Shown: positions 53,220 to 61,818 of the stretch, piece by piece
Numbering within the stretch: position 1 is the first letter of the stretch
Layout of the letters: each line of letters begins with the position of its first letter
NCBI RefSeq assembly: GCF_040126305.1
Contig: NZ_CP149510.1
Location: 996,001-1,060,000 of the forward strand
Direction of reading: 5' to 3'
DNA from: Pararhizobium sp. A13
Lineage (GTDB): Bacteria; Pseudomonadota; Alphaproteobacteria; Rhizobiales; Rhizobiaceae
DNA: 64,000 nucleotides
The notes under the pieces: model-generated
What the model was told of the DNA's origin: nothing
Databases searched by the model: none
What the model saw: the letters and a program-made list of their open reading frames with translations, nothing else
Program-made: the position numbers and the translations under genes

Positions 53220-53954
53220 ATGTCAGCTATTACCGGAAAAGTGATCGCCATTACCGGCGCCAGCAGCGGTATCGGCGAGGCGACGGCGCGATACCTTGCA
53301 ACGGAAGGCGCCCGCGTCGTGCTTGGCGCACGCCGCACTGACAGGCTGGAGGCCTTGATCGAAGCCATAAAAGCGGAAGGCGGAACAGCATTTTGCCGCG
53401 CACTCGACGTCACCGATCGTGCCGACATGGAGGTTTTTGCCCGCGAGGCCGTCCGCGAATATGGCCGCTTGGACGTCTTCATCAACAATGCCGGCGTCAT
53501 GCCGCTGTCGCCGCTCGACGCGCTGAAAGTCGAGGAGTGGGACCGAATGATCGACGTCAACATTCGCGGTGTACTTCATGGCATTGCCGCAAGCTTGCCG
53601 ATCATGAAGGCTCAGGGAACCGGTCAGATCATCAATCTGTCGTCGATCGGCGGCCACGCGGTTTCGCCGACGGCTGCGGTCTATTGCGCCACGAAATTCG
53701 CGGTAGGCGCGATTTCGGAAGGGTTGCGCCAGGAGAACGACCGGATTCGCGTCACCGTGATTTCGCCCGGCGTCACCGAATCGGAGTTGGCCGAAACCAT
53801 CTCCAACGAGACGGCACGCGAGACGATGCGTGGCTTCCGCAAAATAGCCATTTCTCCGGAAGCGATCGCCCGCGCGATTGGCTATGCCATCGCCCAACCC
53901 GATGACGTGGATGTCAGTGAGCTGATTGTTCGTCCGACAGCAAGCCCTTATTGA
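53220..53954 (+). CDS. Short-chain dehydrogenase/reductase
   Basis: 244 aa from ATG 53220 (AAGGG 9 bp upstream); the ATG at 53214 would add MK and is too near the ribosome-binding site. Classical SDR motifs are TGASSGIGEA for the cofactor, NNAGVMPLSPL, and the active-site Ser (NLSSIGG) with YCATK (Tyr-x-x-x-Lys). The Arg in LGARRTDRLE suggests NADPH preference. It lies directly before an Atu4866-domain gene and a convergent AraC regulator, a grouping I have seen in relatives. The substrate is unknown. Confidence 0.88.
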   Translation: MSAITGKVIAITGASSGIGEATARYLATEGARVVLGARRTDRLEALIEAIKAEGGTAFCRALDVTDRADMEVFAREAVREYGRLDVFINNAGVMPLSPLDALKVEEWDRMIDVNIRGVLHGIAASLPIMKAQGTGQIINLSSIGGHAVSPTAAVYCATKFAVGAISEGLRQENDRIRVTVISPGVTESELAETISNETARETMRGFRKIAISPEAIARAIGYAIAQPDDVDVSELIVRPTASPY

Positions 53955-53964
53955 GGAGACGGCG

Positions 53965-54204
53965 ATGGCAGATCATCCCTATGTCGGCATGTGGGTCACA
54001 GCGGACGGCTATATCCGCCATGAGCTTTTGCCGGAGGGCCGTTACGACGAGGCGAGAGGAAGGCGCAGCAGCGCGTATCGTGGACGGTACACCGTGACCG
54101 GTACGCATATCGACTACGTCGACGACACGGGCTTCACCGCCGATGGCGATTTCATCGACGACGTTCTCCACCATGCCGGCATGGTGCTACGCCGTGAGAA
54201 ATAA
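53965..54204 (+). CDS. Atu4866 domain-containing small protein
   Basis: 79 aa from ATG 53965 with GAGGAG upstream. The motif HPYVGMWVTADGYIRHELLP, then GRYDEARG, YRGRYTVTGTHIDYVDDTGF and DDVLHHAGMVL match the small Atu4866 beta-barrel family, known by structure but not function. It follows the SDR gene by 10 bp and is surely co-transcribed with it. The shape suggests binding of a small ligand. Confidence 0.85.
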   Translation: MADHPYVGMWVTADGYIRHELLPEGRYDEARGRRSSAYRGRYTVTGTHIDYVDDTGFTADGDFIDDVLHHAGMVLRREK

Positions 54205-54210
54205 ACAAAC

Positions 54211-54240
54211 GCTTGCGGGTGCCCTCGGGTGCCCTCAAGC
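54211..54240. terminator. Possible bidirectional terminator between Atu4866 gene and AraC gene
   Basis: GCTTGCGGG (54211-54219) pairs with CCCTCAAGC (54232-54240) with one mismatch. The loop contains a tandem copy of GGGTGCCCTC. It covers the end of the AraC gene and lies 7 bp past the Atu4866 stop. A T-run is lacking. Confidence 0.4.
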
Positions 54241-55140
54241 CTGCAGCAGATAGTCCGGCGAAGCCTTCAATCGGGCGATGTCGCGCAGTGGCGGCGCGCC
54301 GAACAGACGCGCATATTCCCGTGAAAACTGCGACGGACTTTCGTAGCCGACCGTATGGGCTGCGGTTGCCGCGTCAAGCGCTTGGCCAAGGATCAGCCGC
54401 CGCGCTTCCTGCAGGCGTAGCTGCTTCTGGTACTGCAGAGGGCTCATGGCCGTGACGTCCTTGAAATGCTGATGGAAGGAAGAAGCGCTCATGCGGGCCT
54501 GCTCGGCCATGTCCTCGATCCTCAGCGGCTTGTCGAAATTGCGCCGGATCCAGCCGATCGCGGCATTGACCTGCCGCAAACGGCTTTCTCCATGGGCAAT
54601 CTGGCGCAATTGTCCGCCTTGCGGACTGACCAGCAGGCGATAGAGAAGCTCGCGTTCGATCAGCGGCGAAAGCATCGCGATGTCGCATGGACTATCCAAC
54701 AGGCGCACGAGCCGCGCAGCGGTCTCGATCAGATCCGGCGTGGCGTCGTTGACAAACAGGCCACTGGAAGCGGCGCCCCTTTCTTCGGTTTCCGGTTGCC
54801 CAGCGGTGATCAGGATTTCGCTGAGCAGCACCGGATCGAGGTCGATTCGGAAACAAAGATAGGGCTTTTCCGCCGTCGCGGAGATGATCTGGCCGACAAC
54901 GGGCAGGTCGACGGAAACCGTCAGATAGCGGCTGCGATCGTATCGATAGATGCGATCTGCCAGCATCACCTGTTTTTCACCCTGGGCGACGATGCAGACA
55001 GCTGGTGCATGCAGAACGTGAAGGGGGGTGGTGGGATGGGAGGCGCGAATGAGAAAGACCCGCGGAATCGCTGTCGGATGCACACCGTCCTGATGTGTAT
55101 GCTTGTCCATCAATGCCGCGAGATTTTCGATATCGTACAA
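54235..55140 (-). CDS. AraC family transcriptional regulator (AraC_N type)
   Basis: 301 aa. The N-terminal part (about 15-170, AVCIVAQGEKQVMLADRIYRYD then YLTVSVDLPVVGQI) is the AraC_N cupin-type ligand domain found in YqhC-like regulators. The C-terminal double HTH is at about 190-290 (RIEDMAEQARMSASSFHQHF and TVGYESPSQFSREYARLFG). Regulators of this type often control nearby aldo/keto or SDR genes in response to reactive aldehydes, so the convergent SDR-Atu4866 pair is a possible target. Not proven by any operator I can see. Confidence 0.88.
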   Translation of the reverse strand: MYDIENLAALMDKHTHQDGVHPTAIPRVFLIRASHPTTPLHVLHAPAVCIVAQGEKQVMLADRIYRYDRSRYLTVSVDLPVVGQIISATAEKPYLCFRIDLDPVLLSEILITAGQPETEERGAASSGLFVNDATPDLIETAARLVRLLDSPCDIAMLSPLIERELLYRLLVSPQGGQLRQIAHGESRLRQVNAAIGWIRRNFDKPLRIEDMAEQARMSASSFHQHFKDVTAMSPLQYQKQLRLQEARRLILGQALDAATAAHTVGYESPSQFSREYARLFGAPPLRDIARLKASPDYLLQA

Positions 55141-55229
55141 GAGGAAGCCTCCGCAAAACGCTGCAGGCAGATATCGGAAAGGGGAAGCCTGGCGTCAAGG
55201 CGGAAGCTTCAGGCAGATTGGCGACCGTA

Positions 55230-55260
55230 AAAACAAAATCCCCGGACGGGCCGGGGATTT
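55230..55260 (-). terminator. Rho-independent terminator of the L,D-transpeptidase gene
   Basis: AAATCCCCGG (55236-55245) and CCGGGGATTT (55251-55260) form a perfect 10-bp stem with a 5-nt loop. On the minus strand it is followed by TTTTGTTTTT, a good U-tract. It lies 30 bp past the stop codon of the gene. Confidence 0.88.
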
Positions 55261-55289
55261 GAAAGTATCTGCGATGTTCGCGCCAGCGG

Positions 55290-55952
55290 TTACTGCTGGA
55301 CGATGACGCGGGTGTTCTTGCCCGGGCGGACGCGGGCGTAGAGATCGATGATGTCCTGGTTGATCATCCGGATGCAGCCCGAAGAGGCGGCGGTGCCGAT
55401 CGATGCCCATTCCGGCGAGCCGTGAATACGGAACAGCGTATCCTTGCCTTCGTCGTTGAACAGGTACATGGCGCGTGCGCCAAGCGGATTGCGCAGGCCC
55501 GGGCCCATGCCGTCCTCGACATATTGCGCCACTTCCGGCTTGCGCTCGGCCATTTCCTTCGGCGGATGCCAGGTCGGCCATTCCTGCTTCCAGGCGACAT
55601 AGGCGCGGCCTTCCCATGCGAAGCCCGCCTTGCCGACGCCAATGCCGTAGCGAACGGCCTTGCCGCCAGGCAGCACAAAATAGAGGAATCGGCTCGGCGT
55701 GTTGACAATGATCGTGCCGGGTTTCTCGGCCGTGGTATAGTCGACGATCTGGCGGTGGAACCGCTCGTTGACCTTGTTGATCGGGATCGCCGGCAGGGCG
55801 TATCCGTGGTCTTCGACCGGACCATAGCCGCTGGAGAAAATCTGGTTGGTCGCGACTTTTTCACCGATGGGAGAGATCGGTGCGGTGGAGCAACTGGCCA
55901 AAGCGAGGGTGGCCGCGAGGCTGCACAGCAGAACTGCATTGCGGAAGCGCAT
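55290..55952 (-). CDS. L,D-transpeptidase, YkuD family lipoprotein
   Basis: 220 aa. The lipobox LALASC gives a lipidated Cys21 after an N-terminal signal. The YkuD active site is HGSPEW (His177) followed by SSGCIRM (Cys193). The extra WHPPKEM block is typical of rhizobial ErfK/YbiS-type proteins. It makes 3-3 crosslinks between meso-DAP residues or attaches outer membrane proteins to peptidoglycan, which in Rhizobiales is prominent at the growing pole. Monocistronic, ended by the terminator at 55230-55260. Confidence 0.93.
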   Translation of the reverse strand: MRFRNAVLLCSLAATLALASCSTAPISPIGEKVATNQIFSSGYGPVEDHGYALPAIPINKVNERFHRQIVDYTTAEKPGTIIVNTPSRFLYFVLPGGKAVRYGIGVGKAGFAWEGRAYVAWKQEWPTWHPPKEMAERKPEVAQYVEDGMGPGLRNPLGARAMYLFNDEGKDTLFRIHGSPEWASIGTAASSGCIRMINQDIIDLYARVRPGKNTRVIVQQ

Positions 55953-56133
55953 GGGTGTCTCTTAAAATGAAGTTAAGAATATCTGGGTCGGCTCGACCAT
56001 CAGCGATTATGGTTTATTTTCGATTAACATCCCGATTGCAAGTGAATGCGGTGCAGCATTTCTGCCGGATGTTTCAAAAACTCCACGGAGTGTTTTTTTG
56101 CAACAAAAGCGGCCTTGTGCCAGAGATTAATGC

Positions 56134-56667
56134 ATGGCGATTCTCTCTATCCACAACGATAGTCCTTTGATCGACGGCCGGCAGTCGCAGCGCGCGCTCA
56201 TGGTGCGCCGCGGCGTGCAGCGTTACTTGCATGAAATGCGTCACGCGGTCTTGCCGGAACTGACGCTTGCGAGCGGCAGGCGAGCGGATCTGATCTCCAT
56301 CTCGCCGAAGGGAGACATCTGGATTATCGAGATCAAGACGTCGATCGAGGATTTCAAGGTGGATCGGAAATGGCCGGACTACCGCATGCACTCGGACCGG
56401 CTTTACTTCGCGACCCATAGCGGCGTGCCGCTCGACATCTTTCCGGAAGAGTGCGGCCTTTTGCTGTCGGACGGTTATGATGCGGAGATGATCCGCGACG
56501 CACCGGAACACAGACTGTCAGCTCCGACGCGAAAGTCGGTATCCCTCAATTTCGCGCGGGTCGCGGCACAGCGGCTGATGCTGGCGGAATGGTCGGCGGA
56601 TCGCGCAGGCGACACCAGCCCGAATATGCGGGAAATCGTTTCCGGCGCCCTCGATAGCGAAAGCTAA
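56134..56667 (+). CDS. mmcB: MmcB family DNA repair protein
   Basis: 177 aa. PD-(D/E)XK-like core: SGRRADLISISPKGDIWIIEIKTSI supplies the D, E-x-K residues, and then a YRMHSDRLYFAT block follows. LPELTLASGRR and GYDAEMIRDAPEHRLSAPTRK are typical of MmcB/DUF-type proteins of alphaproteobacteria. In Caulobacter mmcB contributes to mitomycin C and UV tolerance as an SOS gene. I searched its 181-bp upstream region for the GTTC-N7-GTTC LexA box and did not find one. It ends 12 bp from the convergent actR gene. Confidence 0.85.
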   Translation: MAILSIHNDSPLIDGRQSQRALMVRRGVQRYLHEMRHAVLPELTLASGRRADLISISPKGDIWIIEIKTSIEDFKVDRKWPDYRMHSDRLYFATHSGVPLDIFPEECGLLLSDGYDAEMIRDAPEHRLSAPTRKSVSLNFARVAAQRLMLAEWSADRAGDTSPNMREIVSGALDSES

Positions 56668-56679
56668 GACAAGCACACC

Positions 56680-57273
56680 TTATTTGGGCGCGCGCTTCGC
56701 CAGGATGCGCTGCAGCGTGCGCCTGTGCATGTTGAGCCGCCGCGCCGTTTCCGACACATTGCGCTCGCACATCTCATAGACGCGCTGGATATGTTCCCAG
56801 CGGACACGGTCCGCCGACATCGGGTTCTCCGGCGGCTCGGCGCGTTCGCCGGACTTCTGCACCAGGGCGGCAAAGATGTCGTCGGCGTCGGCCGGTTTGG
56901 CGAGATAGTCGACCGCGCCGAGCTTCACGGCGTTGACCGCTGTGGCGATGTTGCCATAACCGGTCAGCATGATGATGCGGGTGTCGTCGCGGCGGGCGCG
57001 GATCGCTTCGATCACGTCCAGCCCGCTGCCGTCGCCCAGCCGCAGATCGACGACCGCGTGTTTCGGCGGGCGGGTCTTCGCCTTGGCGATGCCTTCGGCA
57101 ACAGATTCGGCGATATCGACGGAAAAGCCGCGGGTCTCCATCGCGCGGGCAAGGCGGCGCAGGAAGGGGGCGTCGTCATCGACGATCAGCAGGGAGGTGT
57201 CGGTTCCGATCAACGAGGCATCCAGCTTGCCGTCACCGGCGGCGGCTGCCTGTTCGGTGGTTCTTTCCGTCAT
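56680..57273 (-). CDS. actR: Response regulator ActR (RegA/PrrA family)
   Basis: 197 aa from the ATG at 57273. The receiver domain has SLLIVDDDAPF, phospho-Asp in HAVVDLRLGDG and the conserved Lys in YLAKPAD. A Pro/Glu linker leads to a C-terminal Fis-type helix-turn-helix, SETARRLNMHRRTLQRIL, which is nearly invariant in RegA/PrrA/ActR. In Sinorhizobium ActR controls acid tolerance, CO2 fixation and microaerobic genes. It lies 79 bp after actS. Confidence 0.96.
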   Translation of the reverse strand: MTERTTEQAAAAGDGKLDASLIGTDTSLLIVDDDAPFLRRLARAMETRGFSVDIAESVAEGIAKAKTRPPKHAVVDLRLGDGSGLDVIEAIRARRDDTRIIMLTGYGNIATAVNAVKLGAVDYLAKPADADDIFAALVQKSGERAEPPENPMSADRVRWEHIQRVYEMCERNVSETARRLNMHRRTLQRILAKRAPK

Positions 57274-57352
57274 GTCGCAATCCTCGGCACAAGTCTCATT
57301 TTTCCTGCGCTCCATGTAAGTTCGCATATTCCCGGTTCAAAACGCCGTAAAG

Positions 57353-58657
57353 TCATTTTGACAGTTTTGTGTCCATCAGCATGCGCGGCCATTCGACGCT
57401 AACGCGCGCGCCCGGCTTTTCCGGGCCACCGTTTTCGAAGGTCAACTTGGCGCCCGAGCGTTCCAGCAGCGTCTTGGCGATGAACAGCCCGAGGCCCAAC
57501 CCGCCGGCGCTATCATCCTTCTGGCGCTTGGTCACATAAGGTTCGCCGATCCGGCTCAGGATGTCGGGTGCATAGCCGTCGCCATCATCCTCGATGGTGA
57601 CCGAAACGATGTCCGGCGTATGCGTGACGGTCACCGTCACTTCCTTTTTGGCGTAGTCGACCGCGTTTTCCAGGAGGTTGCCGAGGCCATAGAGAATGCC
57701 GGCATTGCGGTTGCCGACGGGCTCGCTGGCGCGGTCGCCTATTTCGACAAGGTTGATCAGGATGCCGAATTCGCGGTGCGGCGCCATCACCTCCTCGATC
57801 AGTGACGACAGCGGCAGATGCCGCATATGGGCTTCGTTTTCGGAAGACAAGGTCGTCAGCCGCCGCAGGATATCGCGGCAGCGTTCGCTCTGGCTGCGCA
57901 GCAATTGCACATCCTCGCCAAAACGCGGGTCGTCGCCGAGTTCACGTTCCATCTCCTTGGCAACAACACTGATGGTAGCAAGTGGTGTTCCGAGTTCGTG
58001 TGCTGCTGCGGCTGCCAGCCCGTCGAGCTGTGACAGATGTTTTTCCCGCTGCAGCACCAGTTCCGTGGCTGTCAGCGCCTCGGAAAGTTCGCTTGCCTCC
58101 AGCGAGACGCGGTAGGTGTAGAAAGCCGCAAAGGCCGTGGTCGAAACGATGGCGAACCAGAAGCCCGCCGTGAGGATCGTCGGCACCAGAAGCACGACGC
58201 CCGGATACCACGGCAGCGGAAAGGGCGTGAACGCCAGTGCCGTGATCCCAAGAATGGCGAGGACCGCCAAAGCGACGCTGTGCCATTTGGGTTGCGAGGC
58301 AGACGAGATGATGACCGGCACGCAGACGAGCGGCGCAAAGGGATTGGCAAGGCCGCCGGTGATGAAGAGAAGCGCTGTCAATTGCGCCAGGTCGATGCCG
58401 AGCAGGGCAAAGGCCGCCGGCGGCTGTAACCGGTGCGTCGGCGGGTAGCGGATCGTGAGGTAGGCATTCACCCAGGCAAGAAAGGCGATGAGCGAGCAGC
58501 AGGCAATCAGCGGCAATGGAAAGCGCAGCCAGAAGGCGGTGATGATCACCGCGATCGATTGTCCGCCAACGGCCAGCCAGCGCAGGCGAACAATCGTCTG
58601 CAGCCGCAGCACGCGGCTTGTGGTCGGTTCGTCGCCATCGATTGCTGCCGCGGTCAT
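57353..58657 (-). CDS. actS: Redox sensor histidine kinase ActS (RegB/PrrB family)
   Basis: 434 aa from ATG 58657, which has AGGAAA 4 bp upstream; an ATG at 58684 is an alternative. Six N-terminal transmembrane helices include the ubiquinone-binding heptapeptide GGLANPF (101-107). The H box is AAAAAHELGTPLATI with phospho-His220, and Cys260 in SQSERCRDIL matches the redox-active Cys265 of RegB. ATP-binding motifs DDGDGYAP and GLGLFIAK follow. With ActR it reads the electron-transport state. Both sensing sites look intact. Confidence 0.95.
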   Translation of the reverse strand: MTAAAIDGDEPTTSRVLRLQTIVRLRWLAVGGQSIAVIITAFWLRFPLPLIACCSLIAFLAWVNAYLTIRYPPTHRLQPPAAFALLGIDLAQLTALLFITGGLANPFAPLVCVPVIISSASQPKWHSVALAVLAILGITALAFTPFPLPWYPGVVLLVPTILTAGFWFAIVSTTAFAAFYTYRVSLEASELSEALTATELVLQREKHLSQLDGLAAAAAHELGTPLATISVVAKEMERELGDDPRFGEDVQLLRSQSERCRDILRRLTTLSSENEAHMRHLPLSSLIEEVMAPHREFGILINLVEIGDRASEPVGNRNAGILYGLGNLLENAVDYAKKEVTVTVTHTPDIVSVTIEDDGDGYAPDILSRIGEPYVTKRQKDDSAGGLGLGLFIAKTLLERSGAKLTFENGGPEKPGARVSVEWPRMLMDTKLSK

Positions 58658-58687
58658 CCGGTTTCCTGTCATTGCCGTCATCATGCT

Positions 58688-61156
58688 TCATGTACCACGT
58701 GGCTTTGCCCGTGTCGTCGGCAGCGCGTTTGCCGGATCCTCCGGCCAGGGGTGTTTCGGGTAGCGGCCGCGCATATCGGCGCGAACATCCTTCCAGGATC
58801 CGGCCCAGAATCCCGGCAGGTCGCGCGTGGTTTGCATCGGCTTGTGACCGGGCGAGATCAATTCCAGAAGCAATGGCAGCCGTCCGCCGCCGATCGACGG
58901 ATGGACCTTCAGTCCGAAAAGCTCCTGCACGCGGATGGACAGGACCGGTTCGTCGCCGTCATACCGAATCGGGTGGCGCTGTCCTGTCGGCGCCTCGAAA
59001 TGCGTCGGTGCGAGGCGTGTCAGATCGCGGGCAATCTCGTGCGGCACCAGCGACTGCAACCCTTCGGAAAGGCTGGCGGCGCTGATGTCGTCTATGCCCC
59101 GCGTCTCGCCCTGGAAGGGCACGAACCAATCCTCCAACCGCGCCAGCAGGCGGTCGTCCGACATGTCCGGCCAGGGCTCGCCGATGGTGCGGTACAGGAA
59201 ACCGATCCGGTCACGCAGTTGAGCGGCCTCCTTCGAGAACGGCAGAACCGCCAGACCGAGTTGGCGCACGCCATCGGCCAAGGCACGGGCGGCCGGCTCG
59301 CCCTTTGGGCGCGGAAGCGGCGCTTCCTCGAAAACGATGGCGCCCAGGCGCGTCACACGCCTTGCCCGGACCTGCCGGCTTGGTTTGTCGAAGTACGTCT
59401 GGTCCTCGCGAATGATCGCTTGCGGCATATGGGCCTCGACATCGGCGCGGGAAATTTCTGCGGCGGCAAGAATGCGCTGGCCGCCGGCGCGCCCGGTGAG
59501 GTCGGCAATGACAAGCATCGAAGCGCCGGCCAGGCGCTCAGTTTCCGGCAGTTCCGCGCCGCGGCCATTGGCCATGACGAAACGTCCGCGCCCTCCGCGC
59601 TGCAAGGCGATCCGGTCCGGAAAGGCGTGCATCAGCAGGATGCCCGGCGGCACCGGATCGTTCGTCTCCCTGCCGGCACTCAAACCCTTTGCCATTCGCC
59701 GGGCAAGGCCGCGCGAGGCATCAGCACGATCGCCGCGCTCGGACTTGAAACGACGCAGCCGGTCTTCGAGATCGATACCATTTCCACCCAATCCCTGCTC
59801 GGTCAGGAGAACGGCCAGAAGACAGGCTTCATACGCCTGTCCCTCCCCTGCCGCCGAAACGGCCATGGCGGCCAGACGCGGCGGCAGGGCCAGCTGCCGG
59901 ATTTGCTTTCCCCGCGCCGTCAAAGCGCCGTTGCCATCGAGTGCGCCGAGTTGGATGAGCAGCGCTTTCGCCTCCTGCCATGTCGTGGGTGGCGGCGGGT
60001 CGAGAAAGGCAAGGCCGGACGGATCTGTCACCCCCCAATGGGCAAGATCAAGCACGAGACCGGACAGGTCGCTCGACAAGATCTGCGGCGGCGTAAAGAC
60101 CGGAAGCGCTGCCGTCTGACCCTGATGCCAGAGACGGATGGCGATTCCGGGTTCCGTGCGCCCGGCGCGACCGGCGCGTTGATCGGCCGAGGCGCGTGAG
60201 ACGCGGACGGTCTCCAAACGGGTGATGCCGGTCGATGCCTCGAAGGCCGGCAGCCTTTGCAAGCCGCTGTCGACGATGATGCGCACCCCATCGATGGTGA
60301 TGGAGGTCTCGGCGATCGAGGTGGCCAACACGATCTTGCGCGTGCCCGCCGGTGCCGGGCGGATCGCCGCGTCCTGTTCTTTCTGGCTGAGATTGCCAAA
60401 GAGCGGCGTGACAACGGTGGTCGCGTCGAACCGACCTTCCAGCCGCTCGGCCGTGCGGGTGATTTCCGCCTGCCCCGGCAGGAAGGCAAGGATGGAACCC
60501 GTGTCCTGACGGTGGGTTTCGATGATCGCTCGCGTCACGGCGTCTTCCACGCGTTCGGTGGACGGCCGTTCCTGATAGCGCACATCCACCGGAAAGCTGC
60601 GCCCTTGGCTCTCGATGACGGGTGCGCCGCCGAGAAGCCCGGCAACGCGCGCGACGTCCAGCGTTGCCGACATGACGATCAGCTTCAGGTCGTCGCGCAG
60701 CGCCTGCTGCACGTCGAGCGCCAGCGCCAGCCCGAAATCGGCATCGAGCGAGCGCTCATGAAATTCGTCAAACAGCACGGCCGAAACATTGGGCAGTTCC
60801 GGATCATCGAGCAGCATGCGGGCAAAGACGCCCTCGGTTACCACTTCGATGCGGGTCTTGGCTGATACCCGGCTGTCGAGCCGCATACGGTAGCCCACCG
60901 TCTCGCCCACCGTTTCGCCAAGCAGGCTTGCCATGCGGCCGGCGGCGGCGCGGGCCGCGAGGCGCCGTGGTTCGAGCAGAATGATCCGGCCATCGCCGCG
61001 CCATGATTGCTCAAGTAGGAAGAGTGGCACCAGCGTCGTCTTGCCCGCACCGGGCGGGGCGGACAGCACAACGGATGGCGCCGCCGCCAAAGCCTTTCCA
61101 AGCGCAGGAAGGATAACCTTTATCGGCAGGTCCGGCAGTGTGTCCGTCACGCTCAT
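58688..61156 (-). CDS. hrpB: ATP-dependent RNA helicase HrpB (DEAH family)
   Basis: 822 aa. Walker A is APPGAGKTTLVPLF, Walker B DEFHER, with SATLD (motif III) and ATSIAETSITIDGV plus DQRAGRAGR as later motifs. The C-terminal HrpB domain is present. It is a DEAH/RHA helicase of uncertain physiological role. Its start overlaps the stop of the upstream ABC ATPase gene by 4 bp, and actS begins 30 bp after its end. Confidence 0.95.
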   Translation of the reverse strand: MSVTDTLPDLPIKVILPALGKALAAAPSVVLSAPPGAGKTTLVPLFLLEQSWRGDGRIILLEPRRLAARAAAGRMASLLGETVGETVGYRMRLDSRVSAKTRIEVVTEGVFARMLLDDPELPNVSAVLFDEFHERSLDADFGLALALDVQQALRDDLKLIVMSATLDVARVAGLLGGAPVIESQGRSFPVDVRYQERPSTERVEDAVTRAIIETHRQDTGSILAFLPGQAEITRTAERLEGRFDATTVVTPLFGNLSQKEQDAAIRPAPAGTRKIVLATSIAETSITIDGVRIIVDSGLQRLPAFEASTGITRLETVRVSRASADQRAGRAGRTEPGIAIRLWHQGQTAALPVFTPPQILSSDLSGLVLDLAHWGVTDPSGLAFLDPPPPTTWQEAKALLIQLGALDGNGALTARGKQIRQLALPPRLAAMAVSAAGEGQAYEACLLAVLLTEQGLGGNGIDLEDRLRRFKSERGDRADASRGLARRMAKGLSAGRETNDPVPPGILLMHAFPDRIALQRGGRGRFVMANGRGAELPETERLAGASMLVIADLTGRAGGQRILAAAEISRADVEAHMPQAIIREDQTYFDKPSRQVRARRVTRLGAIVFEEAPLPRPKGEPAARALADGVRQLGLAVLPFSKEAAQLRDRIGFLYRTIGEPWPDMSDDRLLARLEDWFVPFQGETRGIDDISAASLSEGLQSLVPHEIARDLTRLAPTHFEAPTGQRHPIRYDGDEPVLSIRVQELFGLKVHPSIGGGRLPLLLELISPGHKPMQTTRDLPGFWAGSWKDVRADMRGRYPKHPWPEDPANALPTTRAKPRGT

Positions 61157-61818
61157 CGCCCGGCTTCCTCGCCGATTGTCACAACCCGTCCCCCAGCCGC
61201 TTCCGCGTCGGCGCGGTCATGGGTAACGAGAATGATCGGTAGCCCTGAGGATTTTGCCCTGGAAAAAATCAGGGCGCGCGTCTGTTCGCGAAGGCCCGCA
61301 TCGAGTTTCGAAAAAGGCTCGTCGAGCAAGAGGAAGCGCGGAGCAGATAGCATCACACGCTGCAGCGCCACCCGTGCCTTCTGCCCGCCGGATAGCGTGG
61401 CGGGATCCCGATCGAAGAAGCCGCTGAGCTCCACCTCGGCTAACGCCTGTTCCGCCATGCGCCGGCGCTGACCGCGCTTTCTGATGGAAGCCGTCAGGCC
61501 GAACAGAAGATTGCCACCAACGGACAAGTGGGGAAACAGCAGCGGATCCTGGAAAAGCATGCCAGCCTGACGTTTCTCTGCGGGAATGCCGGCGACGTCG
61601 CGACCGTCGATGAGGATGCGGCCGCTGCCGGTGAAGACCGGATCGAGAAAGCCGCCGAGATAGGCCAGCAGGGCCGATTTTCCGGAGCCGGACGGACCCA
61701 TGACAGTCAGGATATCGCCGGGGCTGACAGTTGCGGACAACCACAGCAGCGTCCGGCCAGCCAGACTGATGGAAATCTCATCGAGATGGAGGCCGTCTGC
61801 CTTGCCGTCGGGTTTCAT
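61153..61818 (-). CDS. ABC transporter ATP-binding protein (YnjD type)
   Basis: 221 aa. Walker A MGPSGSGKSALLA, Q-loop MLFQDPLLFPHL, signature LSGGQKARVALQR and Walker B FLLLDEPFSKLD are all complete. The size and its placement beside a very long double permease match YnjD of E. coli, part of a thiamine/iron-like importer of unknown substrate. It follows the permease gene without a gap, and its stop overlaps the hrpB start by 4 bp. Confidence 0.9.
   Translation of the reverse strand: MKPDGKADGLHLDEISISLAGRTLLWLSATVSPGDILTVMGPSGSGKSALLAYLGGFLDPVFTGSGRILIDGRDVAGIPAEKRQAGMLFQDPLLFPHLSVGGNLLFGLTASIRKRGQRRRMAEQALAEVELSGFFDRDPATLSGGQKARVALQRVMLSAPRFLLLDEPFSKLDAGLREQTRALIFSRAKSSGLPIILVTHDRADAEAAGGRVVTIGEEAGR

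Noticed and set aside
55953..56133. LexA (SOS) box before mmcB
   Set aside because: No GTTC-N7-GTTC or its complement GAAC-N7-GAAC was found in the upstream gap, though family members are often SOS-controlled.
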